A stretch of 64,000 bases of DNA from Thermatribacter sp048814795 (GTDB lineage Bacteria > Atribacterota > Atribacteria > Atribacterales > Thermatribacteraceae): assembly GCA_048814795.1 (NCBI GenBank), contig CP184673.1, positions 310,001-374,000 on the forward strand, in the 5' to 3' direction. The notes under the pieces were generated by a model. It did no database searches and was not told where the DNA came from. It worked only from the letters and a program-made list of their open reading frames with translations. Position numbers and translations under genes: made by a program. Numbering within the stretch: the stretch's first letter is position 1; each line of letters opens with the position of its first letter. Shown piece after piece: positions 17,610 through 25,788 of the stretch.

Positions 17610-18851
17610 TTGTTTATACTGAACTATACCAAAAAAATTTTACCCTCTGGGATGAGAATCATCTTTAGAAAGATGGAATCGCCGCTGGTGGCACTCAATT
17701 TATGGGCCAAGGTGGGCGCCAAAGATGAACATCCGGAAAAAAATGGCATTTCCCATTTTTTTGAACACATGGTATTTAAGGGAACTCAATCCTTCCCCCA
17801 GAACACCTTAGCAAGGAAAGTTCAAGCCCTTGGAGGATCTATAAACGCTGGAACCTCGCTGGATACAACCAACTTTTACCTGGTTTTGCCTGGTGAAGAA
17901 TGGAAAACCGGTATTAGCATCCTTGCTGAATTAATTGGAAACCCCCTATTTGAAGTCCAGGACATTGAAAAAGAAAAACTGGTAGTCCTGCAGGAAATTA
18001 ACATTGATGAAGATAACCCCGAAGAACGCCTGATACACCTCCTTTATCAGGAAGTATTTGCTGGAACACCTTACGGCATGCCCATCCTGGGCAAAGAAGA
18101 AACAGTAGGTTCTTTTACCCGCGAAGATCTTGTGGAACATAAAAAGCGATACTACCATTCTCTTAACCTGTCCCTGGTGGGAGCCGGAAACGTTGAAGAG
18201 GAAGAGTTCTTCTCCCAGGCCGAAAAGGCTTTCTCTGAAGTGCCCCTTCCTGAAACATTGGGGATGGTTCAACCTTCAGAATGGAGCTTTAAACCTGGGA
18301 AGTTTTATCGGGAGGCTAAAGATGTGCAGCGATTTTACGGGGCGATAGGTTTCCCCTGTGCCAGTATAAAAAGCGAGGATTTTTACGCTTTACGCTTTAT
18401 GTCCGTAATACTTGGAGAGGGCATTGGTTCAAGGTTAAATTTATCTCTCCGAGAGGAAAAACAGCTGGTTGATGCTATCCATACTTCCTACTCTTACTAC
18501 GAGCGGGCAGGCTTATTTGGTATATTTTATTCTTTCCTAAAAGGTGACCCTCTGCAGGTCCAGGAGGTAATCTGGGAAGAAATTAAGCTGCTCATTCATT
18601 CCCTCTCTGAAACAGAGATGGAGCGAGCCCGTAACTTGCTCAAATCATCGCTTTATCAGGTGGCAGAAACCACCTTAGGAAGCAGCGAGCTTTTAGGTCG
18701 TCTCGATGCAATAGACACTGCGGACAGAGTTCTCCACTATTTCATGCACCTTGAAAGCATGCGAAAGGACAAAATTCAGGAAGTAATTGCAAAGTATTTC
18801 GAGTTAGAACACGCAACGCATATTGTTATATGTCCGGAGGAAGTCTTATGA
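17610..18851 (+). CDS. M16 zinc peptidase, catalytic subunit
   Basis: 413 aa of the insulinase/mitochondrial-processing-peptidase family. The inverted zinc motif HFFEH is at residues 49-53 and the distal Glu lies in the EKEKLVVLQEI stretch (about 120-130). The substrate-binding R/Y region is near residues 280-300. The size matches heterodimer-type M16B subunits. I chose TTG 17610 because AGGTGA lies 5 nt upstream; a GTG at 17601 sits on that ribosome site. It overlaps its partner by 4 nt. The localisation appears cytoplasmic, as no signal peptide is visible. Confidence 0.88.
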   Translation: MFILNYTKKILPSGMRIIFRKMESPLVALNLWAKVGAKDEHPEKNGISHFFEHMVFKGTQSFPQNTLARKVQALGGSINAGTSLDTTNFYLVLPGEEWKTGISILAELIGNPLFEVQDIEKEKLVVLQEINIDEDNPEERLIHLLYQEVFAGTPYGMPILGKEETVGSFTREDLVEHKKRYYHSLNLSLVGAGNVEEEEFFSQAEKAFSEVPLPETLGMVQPSEWSFKPGKFYREAKDVQRFYGAIGFPCASIKSEDFYALRFMSVILGEGIGSRLNLSLREEKQLVDAIHTSYSYYERAGLFGIFYSFLKGDPLQVQEVIWEEIKLLIHSLSETEMERARNLLKSSLYQVAETTLGSSELLGRLDAIDTADRVLHYFMHLESMRKDKIQEVIAKYFELEHATHIVICPEEVL

Positions 18852-20095
18852 AAGAAATAATCAAACGCGTGCATGAAAAACAACTCAAAAATGGTCTTAA
18901 ACTGATTCTCTTGCCAGTTTCCACGAGTTTTACTTTTACAGTAAACCTCTGTCTGTCTATGGGTAATCTTTACGAAGAGCCCACAAAGCTTGGGATTTCT
19001 TACCTTCTCCAGGAAAGCATTCTCAAAGGCACACAACGTAGAAGCGCTTCCGAGTTCGCCAGAGCCCTGGAAAGGCTGGGGGCTTCAGCCCGGAGCAGCG
19101 CTAATTACTTCACCGGTAAACTAATATTTGAGGGTCCTGCACACAACTGGCGAGCTATTCTGGAACTTTTCTTTGAAATCCTCACCGAACCAGCTTTTCT
19201 GGAAGAAGAGGTATACAAAGAAAAGAACCATGCACTGAGTGTGCTGGCTTCACTTGACGACGATCCACTTAAAGCAGCTTTCATACGCTTTAAAAAAGCT
19301 TTTTTTGGTGAACATCCTTACGCTTTCTCCACTCTGGGCAAGGTTGACACCATCCAGAAAATCACCAGAGGTGAGGTTGTAGAGTGGTACAAACGCGCTT
19401 ATGCCCCAAACAACATGGTAGTAGCAGTAGCTGGTAATTTTGAACCTCAGAAACTGTTGGAAATGTTTGAATCGGAAACAGAAAATTTTTCACCATCGCC
19501 AGCCCCTGAACTATCAGTAGAAAACTTACAGAGCTTTCGACCCCTTTCTCAAAAAATAATAGAAGGTAAAAAAATTAGAGATAGCTGGCTGGTTCTGGGC
19601 TATCCTGCACCCAGTATCACAGACTTAAAAGGAAGAGTGGCTTTCGACATTCTCAACAACCTCCTGGGGGGTTCAATGTACTCCCGTTTATTTTTGAAGG
19701 TTCGTGAGACGGAAGGCTGGAGCTACGAAGTGGGTTCGTTTTTTTCGCCTCTCATAGGCCCATCTTTCATCTGTGCTTACTGTGGTTTCTCACCGCTTTA
19801 TTTCGAAAAAGCAATAACCGTACTTCGTGAAGAATTTAAAAACCTGGCGAATTTAAAGCAAGAGGAATTTGAAGAAACTAAAAACTACACCCGGGGAATC
19901 TTACTGCAAAGTCTGGAAACACCATCCGGACTTTGCAGTTTTTTCTCTTTTTATGAAAAAATCGGTTTAGGATGGGACTTTGTCTTTCGCTACGAAGAAT
20001 TATTACGAAAGATCAAACTTTCTGAGGTTCACGACATATACACCTCTTACGCAGGACACAACGAGGCAATAGGTGCAGTAGTCCCGGACTCTTAA
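18848..20095 (+). CDS. M16 peptidase-like non-catalytic subunit
   Basis: 415 aa with the M16 fold, but the zinc motif is lost: where HxxEH is expected it reads ISYLLQESILKG. It keeps the C-terminal LGGSMYSRLFLKVRETEGWSYEV motif (near residue 277) that helps bind substrate. It is therefore the expected inactive partner of the preceding peptidase, as in bacterial M16 heterodimers. ATG 18848 follows CCGGAGGAAGTCTT and overlaps the upstream stop by 4 nt. Confidence 0.86.
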   Translation: MKEIIKRVHEKQLKNGLKLILLPVSTSFTFTVNLCLSMGNLYEEPTKLGISYLLQESILKGTQRRSASEFARALERLGASARSSANYFTGKLIFEGPAHNWRAILELFFEILTEPAFLEEEVYKEKNHALSVLASLDDDPLKAAFIRFKKAFFGEHPYAFSTLGKVDTIQKITRGEVVEWYKRAYAPNNMVVAVAGNFEPQKLLEMFESETENFSPSPAPELSVENLQSFRPLSQKIIEGKKIRDSWLVLGYPAPSITDLKGRVAFDILNNLLGGSMYSRLFLKVRETEGWSYEVGSFFSPLIGPSFICAYCGFSPLYFEKAITVLREEFKNLANLKQEEFEETKNYTRGILLQSLETPSGLCSFFSFYEKIGLGWDFVFRYEELLRKIKLSEVHDIYTSYAGHNEAIGAVVPDS

Positions 20096-20215
20096 AAATA
20101 ACATCGCTTTTGTCTCAGAACATCTTAATTACTGCAAAGACAAAGGCTTTTTATCCCTCATTAATATAAGTCTTAATCAGGACCTGAAAAATTTTAAAAA
20201 ATCTTTTAAAAAGTG

Positions 20216-20243
20216 TTGACAATAATTAAAAAGCAAATATAAT
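20216..20243 (+). promoter_or_regulatory. Consensus promoter of a candidate small RNA
   Basis: TTGACA (20216-20221) and TATAAT (20238-20243) both match the sigma-70 consensus exactly, with a 16-nt spacer. No protein gene follows within 500 nt; a strong terminator does, about 95 nt downstream. Confidence 0.8.
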
Positions 20244-20249
20244 ATCTCA

Positions 20250-20385
20250 CGGTGGAAGTGAAGAAGTTGAAATTAAAAAGTGAATAAAGGTTACCCCCAC
20301 AAGCACCTCCTTAAATAGAAGTCTTTCCCCTCCTTGCACCTAAGGGAGGTTGGTGAAAAGCCAACCTCCCTTAGGTGTTTTTATT
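20250..20385 (+). ncRNA. Candidate small RNA with anti-SD-like loops
   Basis: This is the transcript predicted between a perfect-consensus promoter and a strong terminator, about 136 nt. It contains two pyrimidine-rich stretches, GCACCTCCTT (20303-20312) and TTTCCCCTCC (20324-20333), that resemble the anti-Shine-Dalgarno end of 16S rRNA. Such C-rich unpaired stretches are typical of regulators that bind ribosome sites. The CCTCC segments could also pair with GGGAGG inside the terminator stem, giving an alternative fold. I do not recognise a known RNA family. A short leader peptide (9 codons from GTG near 20258) cannot be excluded. Confidence 0.55.
20337..20385 (+). terminator. Strong intrinsic terminator
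   Basis: The 17-bp perfect stem CACCTAAGGGAGGTTGG (20337-20353) pairs with 20361-20377 across a 7-nt loop, followed by TTTTTATT. It ends the candidate small RNA. Confidence 0.9.
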
Positions 20386-20419
20386 AAGAAAATTATAAAA
20401 AAACCATATGTCTCTCAGC

Positions 20420-20448
20420 TTCACAAGATGCTTTCGCTCTGGTATAAT
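20420..20448 (+). promoter_or_regulatory. Promoter of tRNA-Pro
   Basis: TTCACA (20420-20425), a 17-nt spacer and a perfect TATAAT (20443-20448) end 9 nt before the tRNA. Confidence 0.75.
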
Positions 20449-20457
20449 CCTGGCCGT

Positions 20458-20535
20458 CGGGGCGTAGCGCAGCCTGGTTAGCGCACCTGCCTTGGGAGCA
20501 GGGGGTCGGCTGTTCAAATCGGCTCGCCCCGACCA
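20458..20535 (+). tRNA. tRNA-Pro (anticodon TGG)
   Basis: Acceptor CGGGGCG/CGCCCCG, anticodon stem CCTGC/GCAGG with loop CTTGGGA, discriminator A and an encoded CCA. It has its own promoter. An 8-bp inverted repeat (20580-20587 with 20602-20609) lies 45 nt downstream. Confidence 0.96.
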
Positions 20536-20579
20536 CTCTTGAAAGCCAGCATGGAAAACCTGCTTCTCATCTCTACAAC

Positions 20580-20609
20580 ACTTGCCATTTTATTCGCTTT
20601 TTGGCAAGT
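20580..20609. repeat. Inverted repeat after tRNA-Pro
   Basis: ACTTGCCA (20580-20587) and TGGCAAGT (20602-20609) are perfect complements around a 14-nt T-rich loop. It may end the tRNA-Pro transcript, though no T-run follows. Confidence 0.45.
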
Positions 20610-20638
20610 CAGATGCACGTCGAAAAATTAAAAATCGG

Positions 20639-20681
20639 CCTTTTTAACTCCTATGAAGCATAGCAAATCAAGTTAAAAAGG
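20639..20681. repeat. Nested inverted repeat, 43 nt, unknown role
   Basis: CCTTTTTAACT (20639-20649) pairs with AGTTAAAAAGG (20671-20681). Between them CTATG-AAG-CATAG (20651-20663) forms a second small hairpin. It lies 49 nt upstream of the arsR promoter. I see no coding content; it could be a terminator, an RNA element or a small mobile-element remnant. Confidence 0.5.
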
Positions 20682-20729
20682 TGCTGTATCCGGATCTCTG
20701 AGACCTGGGAACTCCTACCTGAAAAAGAT

Positions 20730-20768
20730 TTGTAAATAACTTTCCTATATGCTAATATGGTAATATAG
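20730..20768 (+). promoter_or_regulatory. Promoter and likely ArsR operator
   Basis: TTGTAA (20730-20735), a 17-nt spacer and TAATAT (20753-20758) form a promoter for the arsR-like operon. The imperfect AT-rich dyad CTATAT (20745-20750) / ATATAG (20763-20768) spans the -10, as expected for ArsR/SmtB autorepression. Confidence 0.6.
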
Positions 20769-20804
20769 TTAAATAGGCAAACTAAAAGGGGGGTAAAAGC
20801 GATC

Positions 20805-21119
20805 ATGGATACTTACGAAATGTACGCCGGCATCTTTCGAGCTCTGGCTCATCCTACAAGAATAAAAATAATCGAGCTTCTTGAAAAACAAGGAAAGACG
20901 TGTGTATGCGAAATAGCCGCTCAAATTCAAACTGACCAACCTTCCGTATCCAAACATCTAAACATTCTAAGAAACGCTGGCATTATAGACAGCGAAAAAC
21001 AAGGTCTAAAAGTGGAGTGCTGGCTAAAAACTCCTGTAGTTTCTGAGCTGTTGAAAGGAGTTCAGGAAATCCTGAAAAAAGACATGGAAAGTCGTTATAT
21101 TGCTTCTTTGAAGAGGTGA
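20805..21119 (+). CDS. ArsR/SmtB-family metal-responsive repressor
   Basis: 104 aa. The winged helix covers about residues 8-85, with the recognition helix at QPSVSKHLNILRNAG (about 46-60). A CVCE motif (residues 33-36) matches the metal-binding ELCVCDL motif of arsenic/antimony or cadmium sensors. It begins after GGGGGGTAAAAGCG. It is 4 nt upstream of a permease gene and has an AT-rich dyad over its promoter, so it probably represses its own operon until a metal(loid) binds. Confidence 0.9.
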   Translation: MDTYEMYAGIFRALAHPTRIKIIELLEKQGKTCVCEIAAQIQTDQPSVSKHLNILRNAGIIDSEKQGLKVECWLKTPVVSELLKGVQEILKKDMESRYIASLKR

Positions 21120-21123
21120 TAAC

Positions 21124-22299
21124 ATGCTACAAAATAACTGGCAAAAACTCAGCATTATGGCTGCTGTTTTTCTGATAGCATATTTTATGCCCCTCAACAG
21201 TCCCCGCTTCACGGGAGCCATTCTTGAAGCCCTGTATATGCTTCAAGAGTACGCACGTTTGCATGTTTTGACCTGCCTTGTTCCCGCCCTTTTTATTGCC
21301 GGAGCTATTGCCTATTTCATATCCCGTGAAGCAGTGATGAAATATTTTGGTAGCAAAGCAAAAAAATGGATAGCTTATAGCGTAGCTTCCGTATCAGGAG
21401 CTATCTTAGCAGTTTGCTCCTGCACCGTGCTGCCGCTTTTCGCAGGTATATATAAAAGGGGTGCTGGCTTAGGACCTGCCATTGCTTTTCTGTACTCTGG
21501 ACCAGCCATTAACATACTGGCCATTGCCATGACGGCAAGGATTTTGGGACTGAAGCTGGGCCTGGCCCGTGCCATAGGAGCCGTAGTATTTTCTATAGTA
21601 ATTGGCCTTATTATGGCAAACATCTTTGGCAAGGAAGATGCCGAGCGGCTACAGGATTCATGGAGCCAGAGCACCGGAACCCAGGACAAGAGATCTCCCC
21701 TTCAGAATCTCCTTTACTTTATCACCCTGATTGCGATTTTAATCTTTGCCACCTGGAATCGGTCCTCCCAACCAGAAAGTCTTTTGAACGCAATCTACAG
21801 CATTAAATGGTATCTGGTCATCCTTTTGCTCGGCTTTCTGATGTTTATTCTTATACGCTGGTTCGAAAAAGAAGAAATTTCTATGTGGGTTAATTCCACC
21901 TGGAGTTTTGCACAACAAATCCTTCCTCTACTTTTTGTGGGGGTCTTGATAGCCGGCTTTTTAACTGGAAGACCAGGAACTGATGCCGGTATTATCCCTG
22001 CAAAATACGTGGAACTGGTAGTCGGTGGTAATTCACTCCGGGCCAACTTCATTGCTTCCATTATAGGAGCGTTCATGTACTTTGCCACACTTACTGAAGT
22101 ACCCATCCTGCAAAGTTTGCTTGGTTCTGGAATGGGGCAGGGACCAGCACTGGCGCTTCTCCTTTCCGGGCCAGCACTGAGCTTACCCAGCATGCTGGTT
22201 ATAAATAGCATACTGGGACCTAAAAAAACTATTACTTATGTTGCCCTGGTAATCGCTATGTCCACTATCGCAGGTTATGTTTTTGGAGCAATATCCTAA
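21124..22299 (+). CDS. Permease of the ArsP/YraQ (DUF318) family
   Basis: The 391-aa polytopic membrane protein has about 8-10 hydrophobic segments. The motif CSCTVLPLFAGIYKRGAGLG (near residue 99) and the SGPAINILAI repeat, echoed in the second half by SGPALSLPSML, are typical of UPF0718 permeases, some of which export trivalent organoarsenicals (ArsP). Lying between an ArsR regulator and a CxxC thioredoxin-like protein, it is probably a metal(loid) exporter, but the substrate is inferred. Confidence 0.85.
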   Translation: MLQNNWQKLSIMAAVFLIAYFMPLNSPRFTGAILEALYMLQEYARLHVLTCLVPALFIAGAIAYFISREAVMKYFGSKAKKWIAYSVASVSGAILAVCSCTVLPLFAGIYKRGAGLGPAIAFLYSGPAINILAIAMTARILGLKLGLARAIGAVVFSIVIGLIMANIFGKEDAERLQDSWSQSTGTQDKRSPLQNLLYFITLIAILIFATWNRSSQPESLLNAIYSIKWYLVILLLGFLMFILIRWFEKEEISMWVNSTWSFAQQILPLLFVGVLIAGFLTGRPGTDAGIIPAKYVELVVGGNSLRANFIASIIGAFMYFATLTEVPILQSLLGSGMGQGPALALLLSGPALSLPSMLVINSILGPKKTITYVALVIAMSTIAGYVFGAIS

Positions 22300-22320
22300 A
22301 TCTAAGGGAGGTAGATATAA

Positions 22321-22563
22321 ATGGAAATTAAAATCCTTGGTATGGGTTGTCCCAAATGCAAATTACTGGAAGAAAACACCAGGAAAGCACTGCAAGAGCT
22401 CGGTATTTCGGCAAATATCGAAAAAGTTCAGGACATCAACAAAATAATGGACTATAACGTCATGTTCACACCAGGACTTGTTGTAAACGGAGAGGTGAAA
22501 GTAGCTGGCAAGGTGCCTTCCAAAGAAGAAATAAAAAAGATTATCCAGGAGTGCAAAGAATAA
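22321..22563 (+). CDS. Thioredoxin-like small redox protein
   Basis: 80 aa, of the redox-active disulfide protein 2 type. A CPKC active site (residues 10-13) follows the first strand MEIKILGMG, and the cis-Pro motif TPGLVVNGEV is at about 50. Such proteins commonly accompany DUF318 permeases and ArsR regulators. It starts 21 nt after the permease with AAGGGAGG and probably supplies reducing power or handles the metal thiol. Confidence 0.87.
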   Translation: MEIKILGMGCPKCKLLEENTRKALQELGISANIEKVQDINKIMDYNVMFTPGLVVNGEVKVAGKVPSKEEIKKIIQECKE

Positions 22564-22726
22564 GCTGAACCAGGCAAAAGCACAGCACTTAACAGACAAA
22601 GCATACTAAGCTCTCAAGTTCTTAACGGTTGTACACAAAACAACTTTCAGAGAAAGCACAAAAGCCGTTCAAGCTATCTTGAAAAACAGGGGCTTTTCAA
22701 CCCAATTAAGAATGGAGGAATAAACA

Positions 22727-23053
22727 ATGAGTTTACCCGAGAAGTTTGCTTACTGGAAAGGAATACCCCGGGAGGAGATAAACTGGCACCCTACAATTGA
22801 TGAAAGCAAATGTGTTGGATGCGGCATGTGTGTAACCAGCTGCGGAAGAAACGTCTTCGACTACGATTGGAACAAGAAAAAAGCCGTTGTAGCAAGGCCC
22901 TTACAGTGCATGGTAGGGTGCACCTCCTGCCAGGTATGGTGCGTATACAACGCTATATCCTTTCCTGACCCTCAATACGTGAAAGATCTGATCAAAAAGA
23001 GAAAGGTGCTGGTAACCGCAAAGAAGGAACTCGAGGAGAGAAAAAATAAATAG
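22727..23053 (+). CDS. Ferredoxin-like 4Fe-4S protein
   Basis: 108 aa. Cysteine motifs CVGCGMCVTSC (about residues 27-37) and CMVGCTSCQVWC (about 62-73) fit a two-cluster ferredoxin, the second with an unusual extra Cys spacing. A lysine-rich tail follows. It starts 164 nt after the thioredoxin-like gene behind AATGGAGGAATAAAC; the gap holds no clear feature. Its redox partner is unknown. Confidence 0.85.
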   Translation: MSLPEKFAYWKGIPREEINWHPTIDESKCVGCGMCVTSCGRNVFDYDWNKKKAVVARPLQCMVGCTSCQVWCVYNAISFPDPQYVKDLIKKRKVLVTAKKELEERKNK

Positions 23054-23201
23054 AAAAAATACGTAAATAAGGCAACTTTTCTGAATAAGAACTAATTCAC
23101 TCGGCTTACAGTCTTTTCACAATTAATTCTCATTCTCTTCGCAATTTTGCCCCTTTTGGAAACTATAATGAACGCAATAAAAAAACGAAGGAGTGATTAC
23201 C

Positions 23202-23732
23202 ATGAACAAAAAGATCTTTGGAGTGGCTCTTCTGCTGATTTTAGCGTTGAGTCTTGCAAACGTGGCCCTTGCTCAGGGAAACCCTTAGAGCTCAAATTGG
23301 GGGCAGAAATTGAGCGGCGAAGTAGTAGAAATTTCAGGAACTATCGAAAGCCTGGATCTGGAAGCTCCTCAAGCTGAAATCACAGTGGTGCTCGCTGATG
23401 AGAAAAGGGTGAAAGTGGAACTGGGTCCAATATGGTTCGTTAAAGAACTAAACGCCGAAGTAGGTGATTCGATTACCGTATCCGGTGAATGGGTTGATGA
23501 AAACACCATGGTAGCTTACCAACTAAAAATGAATGGTACCAGCTTCTCTCTAAGGAATGAAGATGGAACACCTTTGTGGAGTGGAAACCTACAGAGAAAT
23601 CAAACGAAACAGATAAATGCCTACCGCCACCAAAGCGGACCCCAGGATGGAAGTGGCAACCAGTGGGGAAATAACGCTCAAAATACAGGCCGAAACCAGA
23701 ATAGAAATAACTCCCGAACACAAGGTAGATAA
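23202..23732 (+). pseudogene. Secreted protein gene with in-frame TAG after signal peptide
   Basis: ATG 23202 follows GAAGGAGTGATTACC. It encodes a clear signal peptide (VALLLILALSLANVALA, then QGNP) and hits TAG at 23286-23288. The same frame stays open for 147 more codons to 23732, reading SSNWGQKLSGEVVEISGTI and a small OB-like beta domain, then a Gln/Asn/Arg-rich tail. The tail is probably disordered. The continuity argues for one gene broken by an amber codon. TAG is an ordinary stop elsewhere here (trpB, speE, hisD). Restart at TTG 23310 would give a cytoplasmic product. I do not recognise the family. Confidence 0.7.
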
Positions 23733-23735
23733 ATC

Positions 23736-24641
23736 TCAACGTACAAAGCATACCAAATCAAGGAAACTTGATTGCAAGGAAAGCCGGGCGACTAAAGCTT
23801 CGGCTTTCCTTTTTTGCAATATCACAAACCACCTCTGAAAAAGCTTAGAGCTTCGAACAAGATACGTATTTAACTCCATAACCCGTTGGTAAAGCATAAA
23901 CAGGTGAGGAATCCATTCGCAAATCAGCAAAACTGGTGCATTATGCCACACAAAGCCAAAGATATGAAAGGTACCCACCTTCTTGCCGTCCCGCAGAATG
24001 GTGACTCTATCACCGATTTCATATACCTCCGCATAGCGGTGGGAAATGTAAACAAAACTCACTCCCTGAGCTTTAAGGCGTCTAATAAGAGCAAACAATT
24101 TCTCACGAGCTCTACTTTCGAGAACATCGGTGGGTTCGTCAAGAACGATAACCTTAGCACTGGTAACCAGAGCTCTAACTATCTCTACTATTTTTTGCTC
24201 GGCAACACTCAAACTCCTTACTGTTATGGAAGGATCGAGATCCACACCAATCTCCCGGAGAAGGTCCAGGGATCTTTGATAAAGTAAAGAAACGTTAACA
24301 AAACCCCATCTCGAAGGCTCCATACCCAAGAATATGTTTTTGGCAACATCAAGGTCGGGAACAAGAGTAGGTTCTTGATAAATAAACCTTAATCCCTTCT
24401 GAAGAGCGATTTCAGGAGAAGTGACAGCAACCTTTTGACCCTCTATGTAGATTTCTCCCGCATCGGCAATGTAAGCCCCGCTCAGCACCTTGACGAGCGT
24501 GCTCTTTCCCGCTCCGTTTTCACCCAACAGGACGTGAACTTCACCCTTGCGGATATCAAAATCCACCTTATCTAAGGCTACAACCCCTGGAAATCGTTTC
24601 ACTATGCCTTTCATTTCCACAAGGCACTGATTATTCCCCAT
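23736..24641 (-). pseudogene. Sugar ABC transporter ATPase, truncated (RbsA/MglA-like)
   Basis: Residues 1 to about 223 are the first ATPase domain of a CUT2-type sugar importer: FPGVVALDKVDFDI, Walker A LGENGAGKST, Q-loop IYQEP, signature LSVAEQKIVE, Walker B VIVLDEPTD and the ISHR switch. The normal protein is about 500 aa with two such domains. After KKVGT (near 23970) homology stops and 75 residues of unrelated sequence follow, including a convergent terminator. It is therefore a 3'-deleted gene. It lies 23 nt downstream of the URO-D-family gene on the same strand. No permease or binding-protein genes remain nearby. Confidence 0.8.
23776..23815 (+). terminator. Intrinsic terminator after the interrupted gene
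   Basis: AAGGAAAGCCG (23776-23786) pairs with CGGCTTTCCTT (23801-23811), followed by T's. It is oriented for the plus-strand gene ending at 23732 and lies inside the degenerate 3' part of the opposing ABC ATPase reading frame. Confidence 0.82.
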
Positions 24642-24663
24642 ACACTATTTCTCCCCTAAGTTC

Positions 24664-25779
24664 TTAATACACACATTCTCTTGCTGCTTCAGCATAAACT
24701 CTCAGGTTCTCCACTGGAGCATCAAAGAAATGATCAGCACAGGAGAGAATGTATCCTCCTTCATAACCCACTTTCTCAAACAGGGTATGCACCATGGAGC
24801 GAATCTCTGCAGGAGTTCCTGAAGTGAGCACGTTGAACTGATCCATACCTCCAATTAAGGCCAGACGGTTGCCAATCTTCTCCTTGAACTCCCAGGGTTC
24901 CTGATTGCCACCGATGCTCACTGGAGCCAGGGTCTCTGAAGCATCAGTTCCATTGGCAACGATGAGCTCTTCTATTCCTCTGGTACCTCCACAGGTGTGA
25001 TAGGTCACTTTGAAACCCAGGTCATGCAGAGCATCATGGATTTTGCGGTCATAGGGAAGACAGAATTCCTCGTGAATCTGAGGAGAGATGAGAGTGGAAG
25101 AGGAAGCTCCTCCACCAGTTTCAACCAGGTCAAACTTAGCACCTTTCATGCTTTCTATGAACTGCAGTTTCTTATCCAGGAGAATCTGCAGAAGTTCATG
25201 AACCCAGTCTGGCTGGTCAAAGGTTTTGAGTATCAGCTGGTTGATGTCCATGAGACAGGCAGCATGCTGCCAGCAACCAGCCTGATCTCCCCAGACAAAA
25301 CCCCTCAGTATTCCCTTATCTCCTATTTGGTCGTAGAGCTCATTAACTGGTTTGGGGTCCAGTTTGGGAACCGGCATGTACTTTTTGATGAGGTAGATGT
25401 CTTCATCATGCTTGATGAGGTACTCAGTTATCCAGGTGGTCTTGCGGTCACCAGCAGTCTTGTAGGTCAGAGTTCCTTCCGGGGTGTGGATGGTGTGGTG
25501 ATAAATGCGGTTATCGGGATCTTCACTTATTACCTCCACTTCATCTCTCCAGGTGGAAGTGGAAAACTTGGTGAAGTCAGCATCTGGGAGCCAGAATTGT
25601 CCCATATCTTGAAAATACTGAATGGCTGCATCCATGCCAAAGTACTCAAAGGCTTCCAGGTCACTCATACCACCCAGATAGGTATCCAGATGATATTTCT
25701 GCCACTGGTGTACAGTAACTGGAAGACGATCTGGCTTTTTCTTTTCCAGGGCGATTAGCATGCGCTCCTTAGAGGTCAT
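24664..25779 (-). CDS. Uroporphyrinogen decarboxylase-fold protein
   Basis: 371 aa, URO-D/MtaA/CmuA superfamily. It begins MTSKERMLIALEKKKPDRLPV, a standard start for this family, and has HTCGGTRGIEELI near residue 264 and GGMDQFNVL near 312. Members are true heme enzymes, corrinoid methyltransferases or uncharacterised. With no heme genes around and a sugar-ABC remnant downstream, a methyltransferase or unknown catabolic role is likelier than heme synthesis. ATG 25779 is chosen since AAAGGAG is 8 nt upstream and abuts the alternative GTG at 25788. Confidence 0.82.
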   Translation of the reverse strand: MTSKERMLIALEKKKPDRLPVTVHQWQKYHLDTYLGGMSDLEAFEYFGMDAAIQYFQDMGQFWLPDADFTKFSTSTWRDEVEVISEDPDNRIYHHTIHTPEGTLTYKTAGDRKTTWITEYLIKHDEDIYLIKKYMPVPKLDPKPVNELYDQIGDKGILRGFVWGDQAGCWQHAACLMDINQLILKTFDQPDWVHELLQILLDKKLQFIESMKGAKFDLVETGGGASSSTLISPQIHEEFCLPYDRKIHDALHDLGFKVTYHTCGGTRGIEELIVANGTDASETLAPVSIGGNQEPWEFKEKIGNRLALIGGMDQFNVLTSGTPAEIRSMVHTLFEKVGYEGGYILSCADHFFDAPVENLRVYAEAARECVY

Positions 25780-25788
25780 GGAAAACAC

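Noticed and set aside
20258..20320. Short peptides inside the candidate small RNA
   Set aside because: Frames of 9 and 12 codons lack ribosome sites, and neither shows a run of codons suited to attenuation.
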